Assembly: GCA_913053815.1 (NCBI GenBank)
Contig: CAJXGK010000061.1
Location: 1 to 8,721 of the forward strand
Direction of reading: 5' to 3'
Length of the DNA stretch: 8,721 nucleotides
Source: an uncultured Rhodanobacteraceae bacterium
GTDB lineage: Bacteria; Pseudomonadota; Gammaproteobacteria; Xanthomonadales; Rhodanobacteraceae
The notes below the pieces were generated by a model. The model was not told the origin of the DNA and did not search any database. It was given only the letters and a program-made list of their open reading frames with translations. A program made the translations under genes and the position numbers. Every line of letters starts with the position of its first letter. Within the stretch, counting starts at the first letter, position 1. Below are positions 1 through 6,950 of this stretch, piece by piece.

Positions 1-579
1 CATCCGCCTCGCTACGACCCTCCAAGCCCGACAGACTCTTAGTCCATCTGCTCAGCTTCACCACACTCATGCCGGTTGCTGATATGTCTATGGCGTTGGT
101 GGCGATGCTGTCAGCATCCTATAGAGCCGCAGCATCTATGATCGATGCAGCGGCCCACTTGACATATGGACCGTCGCAAGGGGCTTGGTTTAGACGGCAT
201 TTATCGACGTTTACGAGCTATGCAAACACCCTGCATGCCATGGGTAGGGCTCATCGAAATTTGGGCATCGTGCCTAACCGAACCTAACCGTACGTGGTGA
301 CTTTGCCCTGTGACGCTCCGCATCCATAACCCGCCTCTTGCGTCGCGACTGTGCACCCCGTATGCTCAACGTCAACAGGGTGAGTGTGGTCGGCGAGAGC
401 CGCCCGCGGGGTGTCTCGTCGGTGCCGTATGTAACCCAGGTCCGGTATATAATTCAACCATCACATCGCACCCCCAAGCGTAACCGCTAGCCGTTCGTGC
501 CCGGAGCACACTACCCAGGTTCAAATCTGATCGAGATGCCTGGCTGCGGCATGCGGCCGAAATACATATAGAGTGCCCA
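1..579. other. Non-coding or unassigned stretch upstream of scpA
   Basis: No gene can be supported here. A plus-strand frame stays open from the window edge to 287, with a possible ATG at 69, but its translation is rich in Met and Ala, has no motif I recognise and no good ribosome binding site. It could be the tail of an upstream gene, a decayed gene, or chance. Small structures seen are a direct repeat of CCTAACCG (273-280 and 283-290) and a 4-bp GC hairpin with a GAGA loop (391-402). The only other signal is the -10-like hexamer listed separately. An antisense frame covering 372-1025 is mostly the complement of scpA. Confidence 0.5.
448..453 (+). promoter_or_regulatory. Candidate -10 element of the scpA operon
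   Basis: TATAAT is a perfect sigma-70 -10 hexamer about 127 bases before the scpA start. No convincing -35 lies at 16-18 bases upstream and there is no TGn extended -10, so the call depends on one hexamer. If it is real, the transcript would have a leader of about 120 bases. It is the best promoter-like signal in front of the scpA-lysR run. Confidence 0.3.
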
Positions 580-1437
580 ATGAGCACTGCGCCTGTCGAA
601 ATCGGGCCTACAATGCCTGTGGATATTTTTGGTTCCACTCCGCAACAACAAGAAATGCCCCTAGCGCGGGTTCGCGGGGAGTCGGTTCTGTCGATACCAC
701 AGGATTTGTACATTCCGCCTGATGCGCTGGAAGTGATCCTTGAAGTGTTCGAAGGTCCTCTGGATTTACTGCTGTATCTGATACGCCGGCAAAACTTAAA
801 CATTCTTGACATCCCCATTGCCGCAATCACCCAGCAATACATGAAATACATTGAAATAATGCATGAGATAAAGCTTGAATTGGCGGCTGAATACTTGGTG
901 ATGGCCGCTATTCTGGCAGAAATAAAATCGCGTCTGCTGTTGCCCAGGCCGCTGAATACTGAAGTCGCCGAAGAAGACCCACGGGCCGAATTGATTCGTA
1001 GGCTGCAGGAATATGAGCAGTTCAAACTGGCCGCCGAAAATATCGGTGCACTGCCCCGCGTAGAGCGGGATACCTGGGTTACCCACGTCGCCGCTGACAG
1101 TCAAAAGGTGATACGTCTACCTCCAGCCATGGATTTGCAGGAGTTGGTACTCGCGTTTAAAGATATACTCAAAAAGGTGGATTTACGAGCCCCTCATGCC
1201 ATCCAGCGCGATACGCTATCGGTACGCCAACGCATGGGTGAAGTACTCAAGACCCTTGAGGATGGGGCTTTCCATCCCTTCGCCAACCTGTTTACGCCCG
1301 ACGAAGGTCGACTGGGCGTAGTAGTGACCTTCGCGGCCATGCTCGAATTAGCCAAAGACCGACTGATCGAAATTGTCCAGGAAAGGCCCTTTAGTCCCAT
1401 TTACCTCAAATCAAGTACTACTGACGGTAACGTCTAG
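580..1437 (+). CDS. scpA: Segregation and condensation protein A (ScpA, kleisin)
   Basis: ScpA is the kleisin of the bacterial SMC-ScpA-ScpB condensin. It bridges the SMC head domains, binds ScpB, and helps compact and segregate the chromosome. The 285-residue product has the family's conserved N-terminal block: LYIPPDALEV, then FEGPLDLLLYLIRRQN near residues 58-73, then the ILDIPIAAITQQYM helix and the AAEYLVMAAILAEIKSRLLLPR segment near residues 103-124. The C-terminal winged-helix region, ending in a VVTFAAMLELAKDRLIEIVQ-like stretch, is also present. Length is normal for the family. The ATG at 580 has only a weak GAG six bases upstream; Met12 or Met26 are possible alternatives because the first 35 or so residues are poorly conserved. 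scpB follows 9 bases after the stop, as usual for this pair. Identification is firm; the start is less certain. Confidence 0.95.
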   Translation: MSTAPVEIGPTMPVDIFGSTPQQQEMPLARVRGESVLSIPQDLYIPPDALEVILEVFEGPLDLLLYLIRRQNLNILDIPIAAITQQYMKYIEIMHEIKLELAAEYLVMAAILAEIKSRLLLPRPLNTEVAEEDPRAELIRRLQEYEQFKLAAENIGALPRVERDTWVTHVAADSQKVIRLPPAMDLQELVLAFKDILKKVDLRAPHAIQRDTLSVRQRMGEVLKTLEDGAFHPFANLFTPDEGRLGVVVTFAAMLELAKDRLIEIVQERPFSPIYLKSSTTDGNV

Positions 1438-1446
1438 CTGATATCC

Positions 1447-2115
1447 ATGCAACTCGAACAAATCAAGAACATTATCGAAGCCAGCCTGCTTGCTTCACAG
1501 GAGCCATTAAGCCGCACGGCCCTGAGCAACCTGTTCGATGGGCAAGATGCCGTATCTACCAAGCAAATTACCCAGTGCCTGGATGCTCTAAAGAGCGCCT
1601 GCAACGGACGAGGAATTCAATTGGTCGAGGTAGCTTCCGGCTATCGCTATCAAGTGCGTACCGACACCTATCCATGGATCTCCCGCCTCTGGAAAGAACG
1701 ACCACAGCGATATTCGCGTGCTCTGCTGGAGACCTTGGCACTGATTACCTACCGTCAACCGATTACCCGTGGTGAAATTGAACAGGTCCGTGGTGTTGTC
1801 GTTTCTACGCCAATCATGCGCACACTTGAAGAACGCGAGTGGGTGCGGGTGGTCGGCCACCGTGATACGCCCGGGCACCCCGCACTATACGGCACAACCC
1901 GAGAGTTTCTCGACTACTTCAATCTCAAATCCCTGGACGAATTACCACCACTGGCTGACATCCGCGAGTTAACAAAACTCGAACCGCAACTATTACCGGA
2001 TGAGACCTCTTCCAACCCTGATGCAACCCATCCTCCACACCCGGCAATCCCAACGAGCCTAAATACAATGACCCATGAACCCCCCCACACTGACTCGCAG
2101 GAGCAGCCCTCATGA
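1447..2115 (+). CDS. scpB: Segregation and condensation protein B (ScpB)
   Basis: ScpB dimers bind the middle of ScpA and regulate the SMC ATPase. The 222-residue product has two predicted winged-helix domains, roughly residues 1-80 and 92-178. The second carries strongly conserved blocks: RALLETLALITYRQPITRGE, then EIEQVRGV, EREWVRVVGHRDTPG, PALYGTT and FLDYFNLKSLDELPPL. After about residue 180 a tail rich in Pro, Thr, Ser and His looks disordered, which is common in proteobacterial ScpB. The ATG at 1447 lies 9 bases after the scpA stop and has no clear Shine-Dalgarno sequence, so translation is probably coupled to scpA. The 3' end overlaps rluB by 4 bases (ATGA). Confidence 0.95.
   Translation: MQLEQIKNIIEASLLASQEPLSRTALSNLFDGQDAVSTKQITQCLDALKSACNGRGIQLVEVASGYRYQVRTDTYPWISRLWKERPQRYSRALLETLALITYRQPITRGEIEQVRGVVVSTPIMRTLEEREWVRVVGHRDTPGHPALYGTTREFLDYFNLKSLDELPPLADIRELTKLEPQLLPDETSSNPDATHPPHPAIPTSLNTMTHEPPHTDSQEQPS
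2099..2103 (+). promoter_or_regulatory. Ribosome binding site for rluB, inside scpB
   Basis: AGGAG lies 8 bases before the ATG at 2112, within the last codons of scpB. It supports the ATG in the ATGA overlap as the rluB start. Confidence 0.6.
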
Positions 2116-3386
2116 CCGCGAGCCCACGTACTGTGCTTACTCTCAAGCGAACCCAACACCACCAGACCGTTCTCGAAGAACGCTTGCACAAAGTGCTTGC
2201 CAACGCCGGACTGGGTTCGCGGCGAGCCTTGGAACAACGCATCGAGCGTGGTGAAATTCAAGTCAACGGCGAATTGGCTGGCATCGGTTTAAGCGTGCGG
2301 TGCGGCGATCGGGTAGTCCTTGATGGGCGCCAGTTTGTAGTCGCTACAGAATATGGCGAGCAAGCCGCTGTATTGCTCTATCACAAGCCGGAGGGTGAAG
2401 TCACCACCCGCGAGGACCCAGAAAACCGACCCACTATTTTTGAAAATCTGCCGCCTATCAAAGGGGCTCGATGGATTTCTGTGGGGCGCCTGGATATCAA
2501 CACCACGGGGCTACTACTACTGACCACCGATGGGGAGTTGGCCCATACTTTAATGCACCCAAGTTCGGGGATTCAACGCGAATATCTATGCCGGGTCCAC
2601 GGTGAAGTACCGGATCTGGTGGTAGAACGCCTGCACAGTGGCATCGAGCTGGAAGATGGCCCGGCCCACTTCGAAGATATTCAATCTATCAGCAGTAGCG
2701 GCAGCCACAGCTGGTTTCGGGTGAGCCTGCGTGAGGGCCGCAACCGCGAGGTACGAAGGATTTGGGAATCCCAGGGATTCATGGTCAGTCGTCTCAAGCG
2801 CATCCGCTATGGTCAGGTTGAACTACCGCGTACTTTACGTCGTGGTCAAACCCAGGTTCTTGATGCAGCAAGTATCAAGAGCCTGCGCACATCGGTCGCC
2901 CTGGGAGAACCATCCCCGACCCTGACCTTGAAGCCGGTACTGCACCAACGGCGTACCGGCCGCCACGTCCACGAGGTCCGCCCCCCATCCAGGACCGCCC
3001 AGGCATGGACGGGGTCACGCGGCGATGAAGCCCGCGAATTTGCTGCGTTCGACCGTCTCCGCGATGATGATCATCGCCGTTCCCCGGGGGCTCGACGCAA
3101 CCGTGGATCGCGTTCAGGTGGTGAAGTCAACGGTAATGTAGCCAAGCCGGATCGCAACAAGACCAGCAAGGGCAGAAAGCCCCGCAGCTTTGCCCCCGGA
3201 CAGGAACTCCCATCGGTGCGTAGCTGGTTTGCCGGTGACTCTCGCACGGGGAAGAATGCCCCCGGCCGGCCGGCCGGGAAAAAAACCAGCGGGCCGCGTA
3301 AAGCATCCAACTCACGCAAGCCGGCCGGTCAATCATCCACTAGCCGGCGCCCTGCCGGAACGCGCCGGGGCGGACCTCCTCGATGA
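2112..3386 (+). CDS. rluB: 23S rRNA pseudouridine synthase RluB with long basic C-terminal tail
   Basis: RluB isomerises a uridine to pseudouridine in helix 89 of 23S rRNA (position 2605 in E. coli), near the peptidyl transferase centre. Residues about 22-78 form an S4 RNA-binding domain (RLHKVLANAGLGSRRALEQ; GEIQVNG). The RsuA/RluB/RluE/RluF catalytic domain follows at about 85-255. It contains GRLDINTTGLLLLTTDGELA, with the expected catalytic Asp at residue 128, and the late motif EGRNREVRRIWESQG. From about residue 260 to 424 the protein is a low-complexity tail rich in Arg, Lys, Gly, Pro and Ser, with repeated KPAG/RPAG units near the end, and likely disordered. Such tails are seen in RluB homologues, but this one takes up over a third of the protein. 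RluE or RluF are less likely given the length, tail and scpAB linkage. It overlaps scpB and the next gene by ATGA. Confidence 0.92.
   Translation: MTASPRTVLTLKRTQHHQTVLEERLHKVLANAGLGSRRALEQRIERGEIQVNGELAGIGLSVRCGDRVVLDGRQFVVATEYGEQAAVLLYHKPEGEVTTREDPENRPTIFENLPPIKGARWISVGRLDINTTGLLLLTTDGELAHTLMHPSSGIQREYLCRVHGEVPDLVVERLHSGIELEDGPAHFEDIQSISSSGSHSWFRVSLREGRNREVRRIWESQGFMVSRLKRIRYGQVELPRTLRRGQTQVLDAASIKSLRTSVALGEPSPTLTLKPVLHQRRTGRHVHEVRPPSRTAQAWTGSRGDEAREFAAFDRLRDDDHRRSPGARRNRGSRSGGEVNGNVAKPDRNKTSKGRKPRSFAPGQELPSVRSWFAGDSRTGKNAPGRPAGKKTSGPRKASNSRKPAGQSSTSRRPAGTRRGGPPR
3261..3278 (+). repeat. Palindromic CCGG tandem tract inside rluB
   Basis: Four CCGG units in a row (3262-3277), flanked by C and G, form an 18-base perfect palindrome. 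It encodes the PGRPAG part of the RluB tail. Further CCGGCCGG sequence lies at 3321-3328. The tract is probably a by-product of a repetitive Pro-Ala-Gly-Arg tail in GC-rich codons, and a likely site of length change between strains. Confidence 0.6.
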
Positions 3387-3739
3387 GTGGTATCAAGGCA
3401 AGGATTCTGCATAATCCTCGCTGCTCCAAGTCACGCCAGGCACTTGAATGGCTGCGCTCACGAGGGATCGAGCCGGAGATCATTCTTTACCTCAAGACCC
3501 CACTTGATGCCGGACAACTCAACGAGTTACTCGACCAGCTTGATGCACCCCCCCAGGAATTGCTGCGCAGCGGTGACCGTGAATTCAAATCCACAGGCCA
3601 GGATATCCGGGCAATGACCCGGGAACAGATTGTCGCCATGCTCGCCAGCCAGCCACGTATCCTGCAGCGCCCTATCGTCATCATTGGCGAACACGCCCGG
3701 ATCGCACGCCCTGCGGAGCGCATCGCGGAACTGCTGTAG
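3383..3739 (+). CDS. ArsC-family thioredoxin-fold reductase (YfgD-like)
   Basis: This 118-residue protein belongs to the glutaredoxin-linked ArsC family. The active-site loop HNPRCSKSR places the nucleophilic Cys at residue 14. Three arginines that bind arsenate in E. coli ArsC (Arg60, Arg94, Arg107) have counterparts here at Arg62 (ELLR), Arg96 (QRPIVI) and Arg109 (ARPAE). The same offset of two residues applies to the Cys, so the active site looks intact. The overall pattern is closer to the short YfgD type than to plasmid ArsC, which is about 20 residues longer. No ars operon genes (arsB, arsR, acr3) are nearby, so an arsenate-detoxification role is not supported by context and the substrate is unknown. 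The start overlaps the rluB stop (ATGA), and the stop overlaps the next GTG by one base. Confidence 0.85.
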   Translation: MSGIKARILHNPRCSKSRQALEWLRSRGIEPEIILYLKTPLDAGQLNELLDQLDAPPQELLRSGDREFKSTGQDIRAMTREQIVAMLASQPRILQRPIVIIGEHARIARPAERIAELL

Positions 3740-4635
3740 TGGATCGCTATGCGGCCATGCAGACTTTCGCCCGTGTAGTCGAAGCGGGAAGTTTCGCTGC
3801 CGCCGCTGACCAATTGGGTATCTCCCGGGCCCAGGCCAGCAAGCTGGTCTACCGCCTGGAAGACCAGCTGGGGGCACGCCTGTTACAACGAACGACCCGA
3901 CATCTGAATCTGACTGAAACCGGGCGCAACTACTACGACCGTATCATCACGGCATTGAGCGACATCAATGAAGCCGAAGCGGAAGCCAGTCAACAACAAA
4001 CCGAACCTCGGGGCCGTCTGCGGATCTCCGCACCGGTAACTTTCACACCCAGCCACTTGGTTCCGATTCTGGCAGAGTTTCTAAAAAACCATCCCAGGAT
4101 TGAACTCGAACTGGAGCTCACGGATCGTCGGGTCGAGCTGATTGATGAAGGCTATGATCTCGCCATTCGCATCGGCCAGCTTCAGGACTCAAGCCTGATC
4201 GCCCGGCAACTCGCACCGGTCCACAGCCATGTGCTTGCAGCGCCCGACTACCTGCAACGCAACGGTGTACCTGAACACCCTGAGGATCTCAAACAACACC
4301 TGTGCCTGCCCTATACGCTAAGCCGTGAGCCCGATGTCTGGCGTTTCCGGCATAATGAACAACGTGTCAGCGTGCGCATCCATGGCCCGGTACACACCAA
4401 CCATGGCGAAGCTTTGCTCACCTTCCTTGAACAAGGCTTAGGCATCGGCATACTGCCGGATTTCATCTGTGAGCAAGCCCTGCGTAAAAGCCGTCTTCGC
4501 ACCCTACTCGATGAATGGGAACCACAACCGATCGGGATTCATATCGTCTATCCGAGTCGGCGAGCCTTACCCGCACGCACCCGAACCCTGATCGATTTTC
4601 TCGGCAACCAGTTCGAAAAAAGTGTTAAATCGTGA
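3739..4635 (+). CDS. LysR-family transcriptional regulator
   Basis: A LysR-type activator or repressor of 298 residues, the normal size. The N-terminal winged helix-turn-helix spans about residues 1-62 (MQTFARVVEAGSFAAAAD, ISRAQASKLVYRLEDQLGA, LLQRTTRHLNLTETG). A linker helix runs to about 85, and a LysR substrate-binding domain fills about 92-293 (GRLRISAPVTF; ELIDEGYDLAIRIGQL; GLGIGILPDF). The pattern fits the large CrgA-like subgroup; the effector cannot be told. The start is the GTG in TAGTG, overlapping the arsC-like stop. It gives the standard MDRYAAMQTF opening; Met7 is the alternative. LysR genes usually sit divergent from a target, but this one is the last of a co-directional run, so the target is not obvious. 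The minus-strand aminotransferase-amidase pair converges on it and does not share its promoter region. Confidence 0.93.
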   Translation: MDRYAAMQTFARVVEAGSFAAAADQLGISRAQASKLVYRLEDQLGARLLQRTTRHLNLTETGRNYYDRIITALSDINEAEAEASQQQTEPRGRLRISAPVTFTPSHLVPILAEFLKNHPRIELELELTDRRVELIDEGYDLAIRIGQLQDSSLIARQLAPVHSHVLAAPDYLQRNGVPEHPEDLKQHLCLPYTLSREPDVWRFRHNEQRVSVRIHGPVHTNHGEALLTFLEQGLGIGILPDFICEQALRKSRLRTLLDEWEPQPIGIHIVYPSRRALPARTRTLIDFLGNQFEKSVKS

Positions 4636-4687
4636 AACAGCAACATCACCGGCAAAATACCACTGGCGACCCACGTCCCAATCGGTA

Positions 4688-4716
4688 GGTTCATACCCTC
4701 TTCCAAAGTGTGAACC
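4688..4716. terminator. Hairpin in the convergent spacer, possible terminator
   Basis: GGTTCATAC (4688-4696) pairs with GTGTGAACC (4708-4716) to give a 9-bp stem, with one G-T wobble on this strand, around an 11-base loop. It lies between the lysR stop and the end of the minus-strand omega-amidase gene, where a bidirectional terminator is expected. No T-tract follows on either strand, so it is not a canonical intrinsic terminator. It may be a transcript-end stabiliser or chance. Confidence 0.3.
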
Positions 4717-4741
4717 CGCCGCTCCAGCCGACGGTTCAGGT

Positions 4742-5545
4742 TCAATCCAGCAGTTGAAAAGTATCGCCATCCAGCCACGCAGGAAAACGCTTTCGGTACG
4801 CCTGCAAAACATCTAGTTCAAGACTGGCGGTGGCAATCTGTGGCACCATACCGCACTCGACCAAGGCCCGCCCCTGAGCATCCAACACCACGCTGTCGCC
4901 GGCATAATCAACGCCGTTGCCATCGCAGCCGACCCGATTGACACCAATACAACAGGCCAGGTTTTCGATGGCCCGAGCCCGTAATAAGGTTCGCCAAGCC
5001 TGGCGTCGTAGGGCCGGCCAATTCGCCACAAACACCAGTAGGTCGTATTCCATCCCTCCTGGGAGCTCAGTATTGCCTCGGTTACGTAACCAAACCGGAA
5101 AACGCAGGTCGTAACAGACCTGGGGCAGGATTCGCCACCCCTTGAGTTCGACGATCAATCGATCCGCCCCCGCAGTAAAGTGCTCATGTTCACCCGCCAT
5201 GCGGAACAGATGGCGCTTGTTATACTGGGCCAAGTGGCCATCGGGACGTATCCACAGCAAGCGGTTGTAAACTTGCTGTCCGTCGTAAATAAGTAAACTT
5301 CCACACACTACGGCATCGAGACGATGGGCCAGATCGCGCATCCAGTGGACCCCCGCCCCATCCATCCGCTCAGCCTGGTCCACCGCCTCATTGCTGAAGC
5401 CGGTAAACAGGGTCTCAGGCAACACGATAAGGTCGCTGTTTCGACCTGCAAGCGATGTGCACAGCCGGGCATAATAGTCACGGTTGGCAGCCGGATCGCG
5501 CCAACGGGTGTCGCCCTGAACCAGGGAGACGGTCAAAGTCTGCAT
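4742..5545 (-). CDS. Carbon-nitrogen hydrolase, omega-amidase (YafV/Nit2-like)
   Basis: A 267-residue nitrilase-superfamily amidase of the omega-amidase group. Such enzymes hydrolyse alpha-ketoglutaramate and alpha-ketosuccinamate to the 2-oxo-dicarboxylates and ammonia. The Glu-Lys-Cys triad is visible: Glu44 in VLPETLFTGF, Lys110 in YNKRHLF and Cys144 in CYDLRFPVW. Other family blocks are VANWPALRRQAWRTLLRARA, GVNRVG and DYAGDSVVLDAQG. Length matches E. coli YafV (about 256 residues). The ATG at 5545 has a GGAG five bases upstream. The start lies 13 bases inside the 3' end of the aminotransferase gene, so the two are almost certainly co-transcribed and may be translationally coupled. That pairing supports an omega-amidase rather than a general nitrilase. 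No signal peptide is seen, so it is cytoplasmic. Confidence 0.92.
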   Translation of the reverse strand: MQTLTVSLVQGDTRWRDPAANRDYYARLCTSLAGRNSDLIVLPETLFTGFSNEAVDQAERMDGAGVHWMRDLAHRLDAVVCGSLLIYDGQQVYNRLLWIRPDGHLAQYNKRHLFRMAGEHEHFTAGADRLIVELKGWRILPQVCYDLRFPVWLRNRGNTELPGGMEYDLLVFVANWPALRRQAWRTLLRARAIENLACCIGVNRVGCDGNGVDYAGDSVVLDAQGRALVECGMVPQIATASLELDVLQAYRKRFPAWLDGDTFQLLD

Positions 5546-6678
5546 AGTCGCTCCGCAGCCTCTTGCAGCGTGGCATCCGATTTTGCAAAGCAGAATCGCA
5601 CCAGTCGGGCCTCCGGGGCCGTTTCATAAAAAGCGGATACAGGAATGGCCGCCATCCCGGCCTCATGCACCAGCCAATCACAGAAATTCAGGTCATCCGT
5701 CTGCTGGATCGAGGAATAATCAGCAAGCTGAAAATAACCTGCCGGAACATCCAGCAGTTTAAAACGTGAAGCGCTCAGAAGTTTTCGAAAACAATCCCGC
5801 TTGTGCTGATAAAAAGTTGCCAGTTGCTGATGATGCTCGGGGTGTTTAGCAAGCATCTCGGCAAAAGCCCATTGAGCTGGATGAAATGTACAAAAGTTTA
5901 GATATTGATGGACCTTACGAAATTCTACGGTTAGAGGCTTGGGGGCGATGCAGTAGCCAACCTTCCAGCCGGTGCAGTGATAAGTCTTACCAAAGGAACT
6001 GACCACGAAGCTGCGTGCGGCAAGTTCCGGGCGCCGTAATACGCTCTGGTGTAAGGCTCCATCAAAGACAATGTGCTCATAGACCTCATCCGCCAGCAAC
6101 ACGATCCCAGACTCGGCAAGGATGCGGCTCAACTCGTCCAGATCAGTACTGGAAAATACCGCGCCGGATGGATTATGCGGAGTGTTGACAATCAACATGC
6201 GGGTCTTGGCGGTAATCGCCTCACGAACCCGTTGCCAGTCCACCGAAAAATCCGGCTGCCGCAGATGAATATGTACGCAACGTGCCCCAGCAAGTTCAAC
6301 AGCCGGCTCGTAGCAGTCATAGCAGGGGTCCAGAACAATGACTTCCTCGCCAGCCCGTACACTGGCCGTGATCGCCACAAAAATTGCTTCGGTAGCACCC
6401 GAAGTTACCGTAATTTCAGTATCTACAGCGACCCGACGGCCATACGACTCCCTGATTTTTCGCGCAATCTGTTCCCGCAGCGGAGCGATACCAGACATCG
6501 GGGCATACTGGTTGTGCCCCTGCGATATGGCCTTGGTCAAGGCCTCACGCAGAGCATCGGGAGGATCAAAATCCGGAAAACCCTGGCCTAAATTGATCGC
6601 ATCGTGCTCCTGAGCCAACTGACTCATCACCGTAAAGATGGTGGTTCCGACTTTGGGCAGCTTGGTAGCGATAGGCAT
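5533..6678 (-). CDS. PLP-dependent aminotransferase, YbdL-type (methionine/glutamine)
   Basis: A class I/II fold-type I aminotransferase of 381 residues, close in size to E. coli YbdL (386), which prefers methionine, histidine and phenylalanine. Landmarks: INLGQGFPDF (29-38); YAPMSGIAPLREQIA (58-72); TSGATEAI (92-99); DPCYDCYEP (117-125); the NTPHNPSG block with Asn169; LLADEVYEHIVFDG with Asp197 and Tyr200; SSFGKTYHCTGWKVGY with the PLP-binding Lys231; and a C-terminal VRFCFAK block with the likely carboxylate-binding Arg. An ATG 72 bases further upstream exists. The ATG at 6678 was chosen because it gives the standard MPIATKLPKVGTTIF opening and has a GGAG seven bases before it, while the extra 24 residues resemble nothing. 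Its 3' end overlaps the omega-amidase start. With that neighbour the likely role is glutamine-dependent transamination of a 2-oxo acid such as 4-methylthio-2-oxobutanoate, the last step of methionine salvage. Confidence 0.9.
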   Translation of the reverse strand: MPIATKLPKVGTTIFTVMSQLAQEHDAINLGQGFPDFDPPDALREALTKAISQGHNQYAPMSGIAPLREQIARKIRESYGRRVAVDTEITVTSGATEAIFVAITASVRAGEEVIVLDPCYDCYEPAVELAGARCVHIHLRQPDFSVDWQRVREAITAKTRMLIVNTPHNPSGAVFSSTDLDELSRILAESGIVLLADEVYEHIVFDGALHQSVLRRPELAARSFVVSSFGKTYHCTGWKVGYCIAPKPLTVEFRKVHQYLNFCTFHPAQWAFAEMLAKHPEHHQQLATFYQHKRDCFRKLLSASRFKLLDVPAGYFQLADYSSIQQTDDLNFCDWLVHEAGMAAIPVSAFYETAPEARLVRFCFAKSDATLQEAAERLCRL

Positions 6679-6685
6679 GAGTTTG

Positions 6686-6689
6686 CTCC
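6686..6689 (-). promoter_or_regulatory. Ribosome binding site deciding the aminotransferase start
   Basis: On the minus strand GGAG lies seven bases before the ATG at 6678. It favours that start over the ATG at 6750. Confidence 0.6.
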
Positions 6690-6814
6690 GCGCGCGACTA
6701 AACCCGGATGCTAGCAGCCGGCCATCCTGCCAACCACTTTGGGATATCAACGTTAACTACCAAGGGAGCCCTCTAAAAACCTACTGCGCGAACCGATTGT
6801 GGTGTCGTGGGCTC

Positions 6815-6859
6815 GTTCACTCCTCGCCTATCTACTTGACAGGTCTCGTTGTTCACTCC
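6815..6859. repeat. Direct repeat GTTCACTCC in the divergent spacer
   Basis: GTTCACTCC occurs at 6815-6823 and again at 6851-6859, 36 bases apart, each preceded closely by CTCG. The pair brackets the TTGACA at 6836. Two 9-base copies in a promoter-bearing spacer could be regulator half-sites. The evidence is the repeat alone. Confidence 0.3.
6836..6841 (+). promoter_or_regulatory. Candidate -35 element upstream of yigZ
   Basis: TTGACA, a perfect -35 hexamer, lies about 110 bases before the yigZ start. No recognisable -10 is found 16-18 bases downstream, where the sequence is GC-rich. It sits between two copies of GTTCACTCC. Weak on its own. Confidence 0.2.
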
Positions 6860-6950
6860 GCGAGGCCTGGCACTCGGCCCGCTCGTGACGGTTTTGAGAG
6901 GTTTCCCAAGGTCCCTGGTAATCCATGACTGGCTGCATAACCATACCTCC

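Noticed and set aside
69..287. Open frame of 72 codons upstream of scpA
   Set aside because: No recognisable motif, unusual Met/Ala-rich composition and no ribosome binding site. It is open from the window edge, so it could be a fragment, but nothing supports calling a gene.
372..1025. Antisense open frame of 217 codons
   Set aside because: Mostly the complement of scpA, which has clear family motifs. The antisense translation is Ser/Arg/Cys-rich and looks like a shadow.
3383..3739. Arsenic resistance island
   Set aside because: Only the ArsC-like gene is present; no arsR, arsB or acr3 lies nearby and the gene is part of a housekeeping run.
6679..6750. Upstream extension of the aminotransferase
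   Set aside because: The 24 added residues are not family-like, and the ATG at 6678 has a well-placed GGAG.
6849..6950. Upstream extension of yigZ
   Set aside because: The 34 extra residues match nothing in the family, and the family opening begins at the ATG at 6951.
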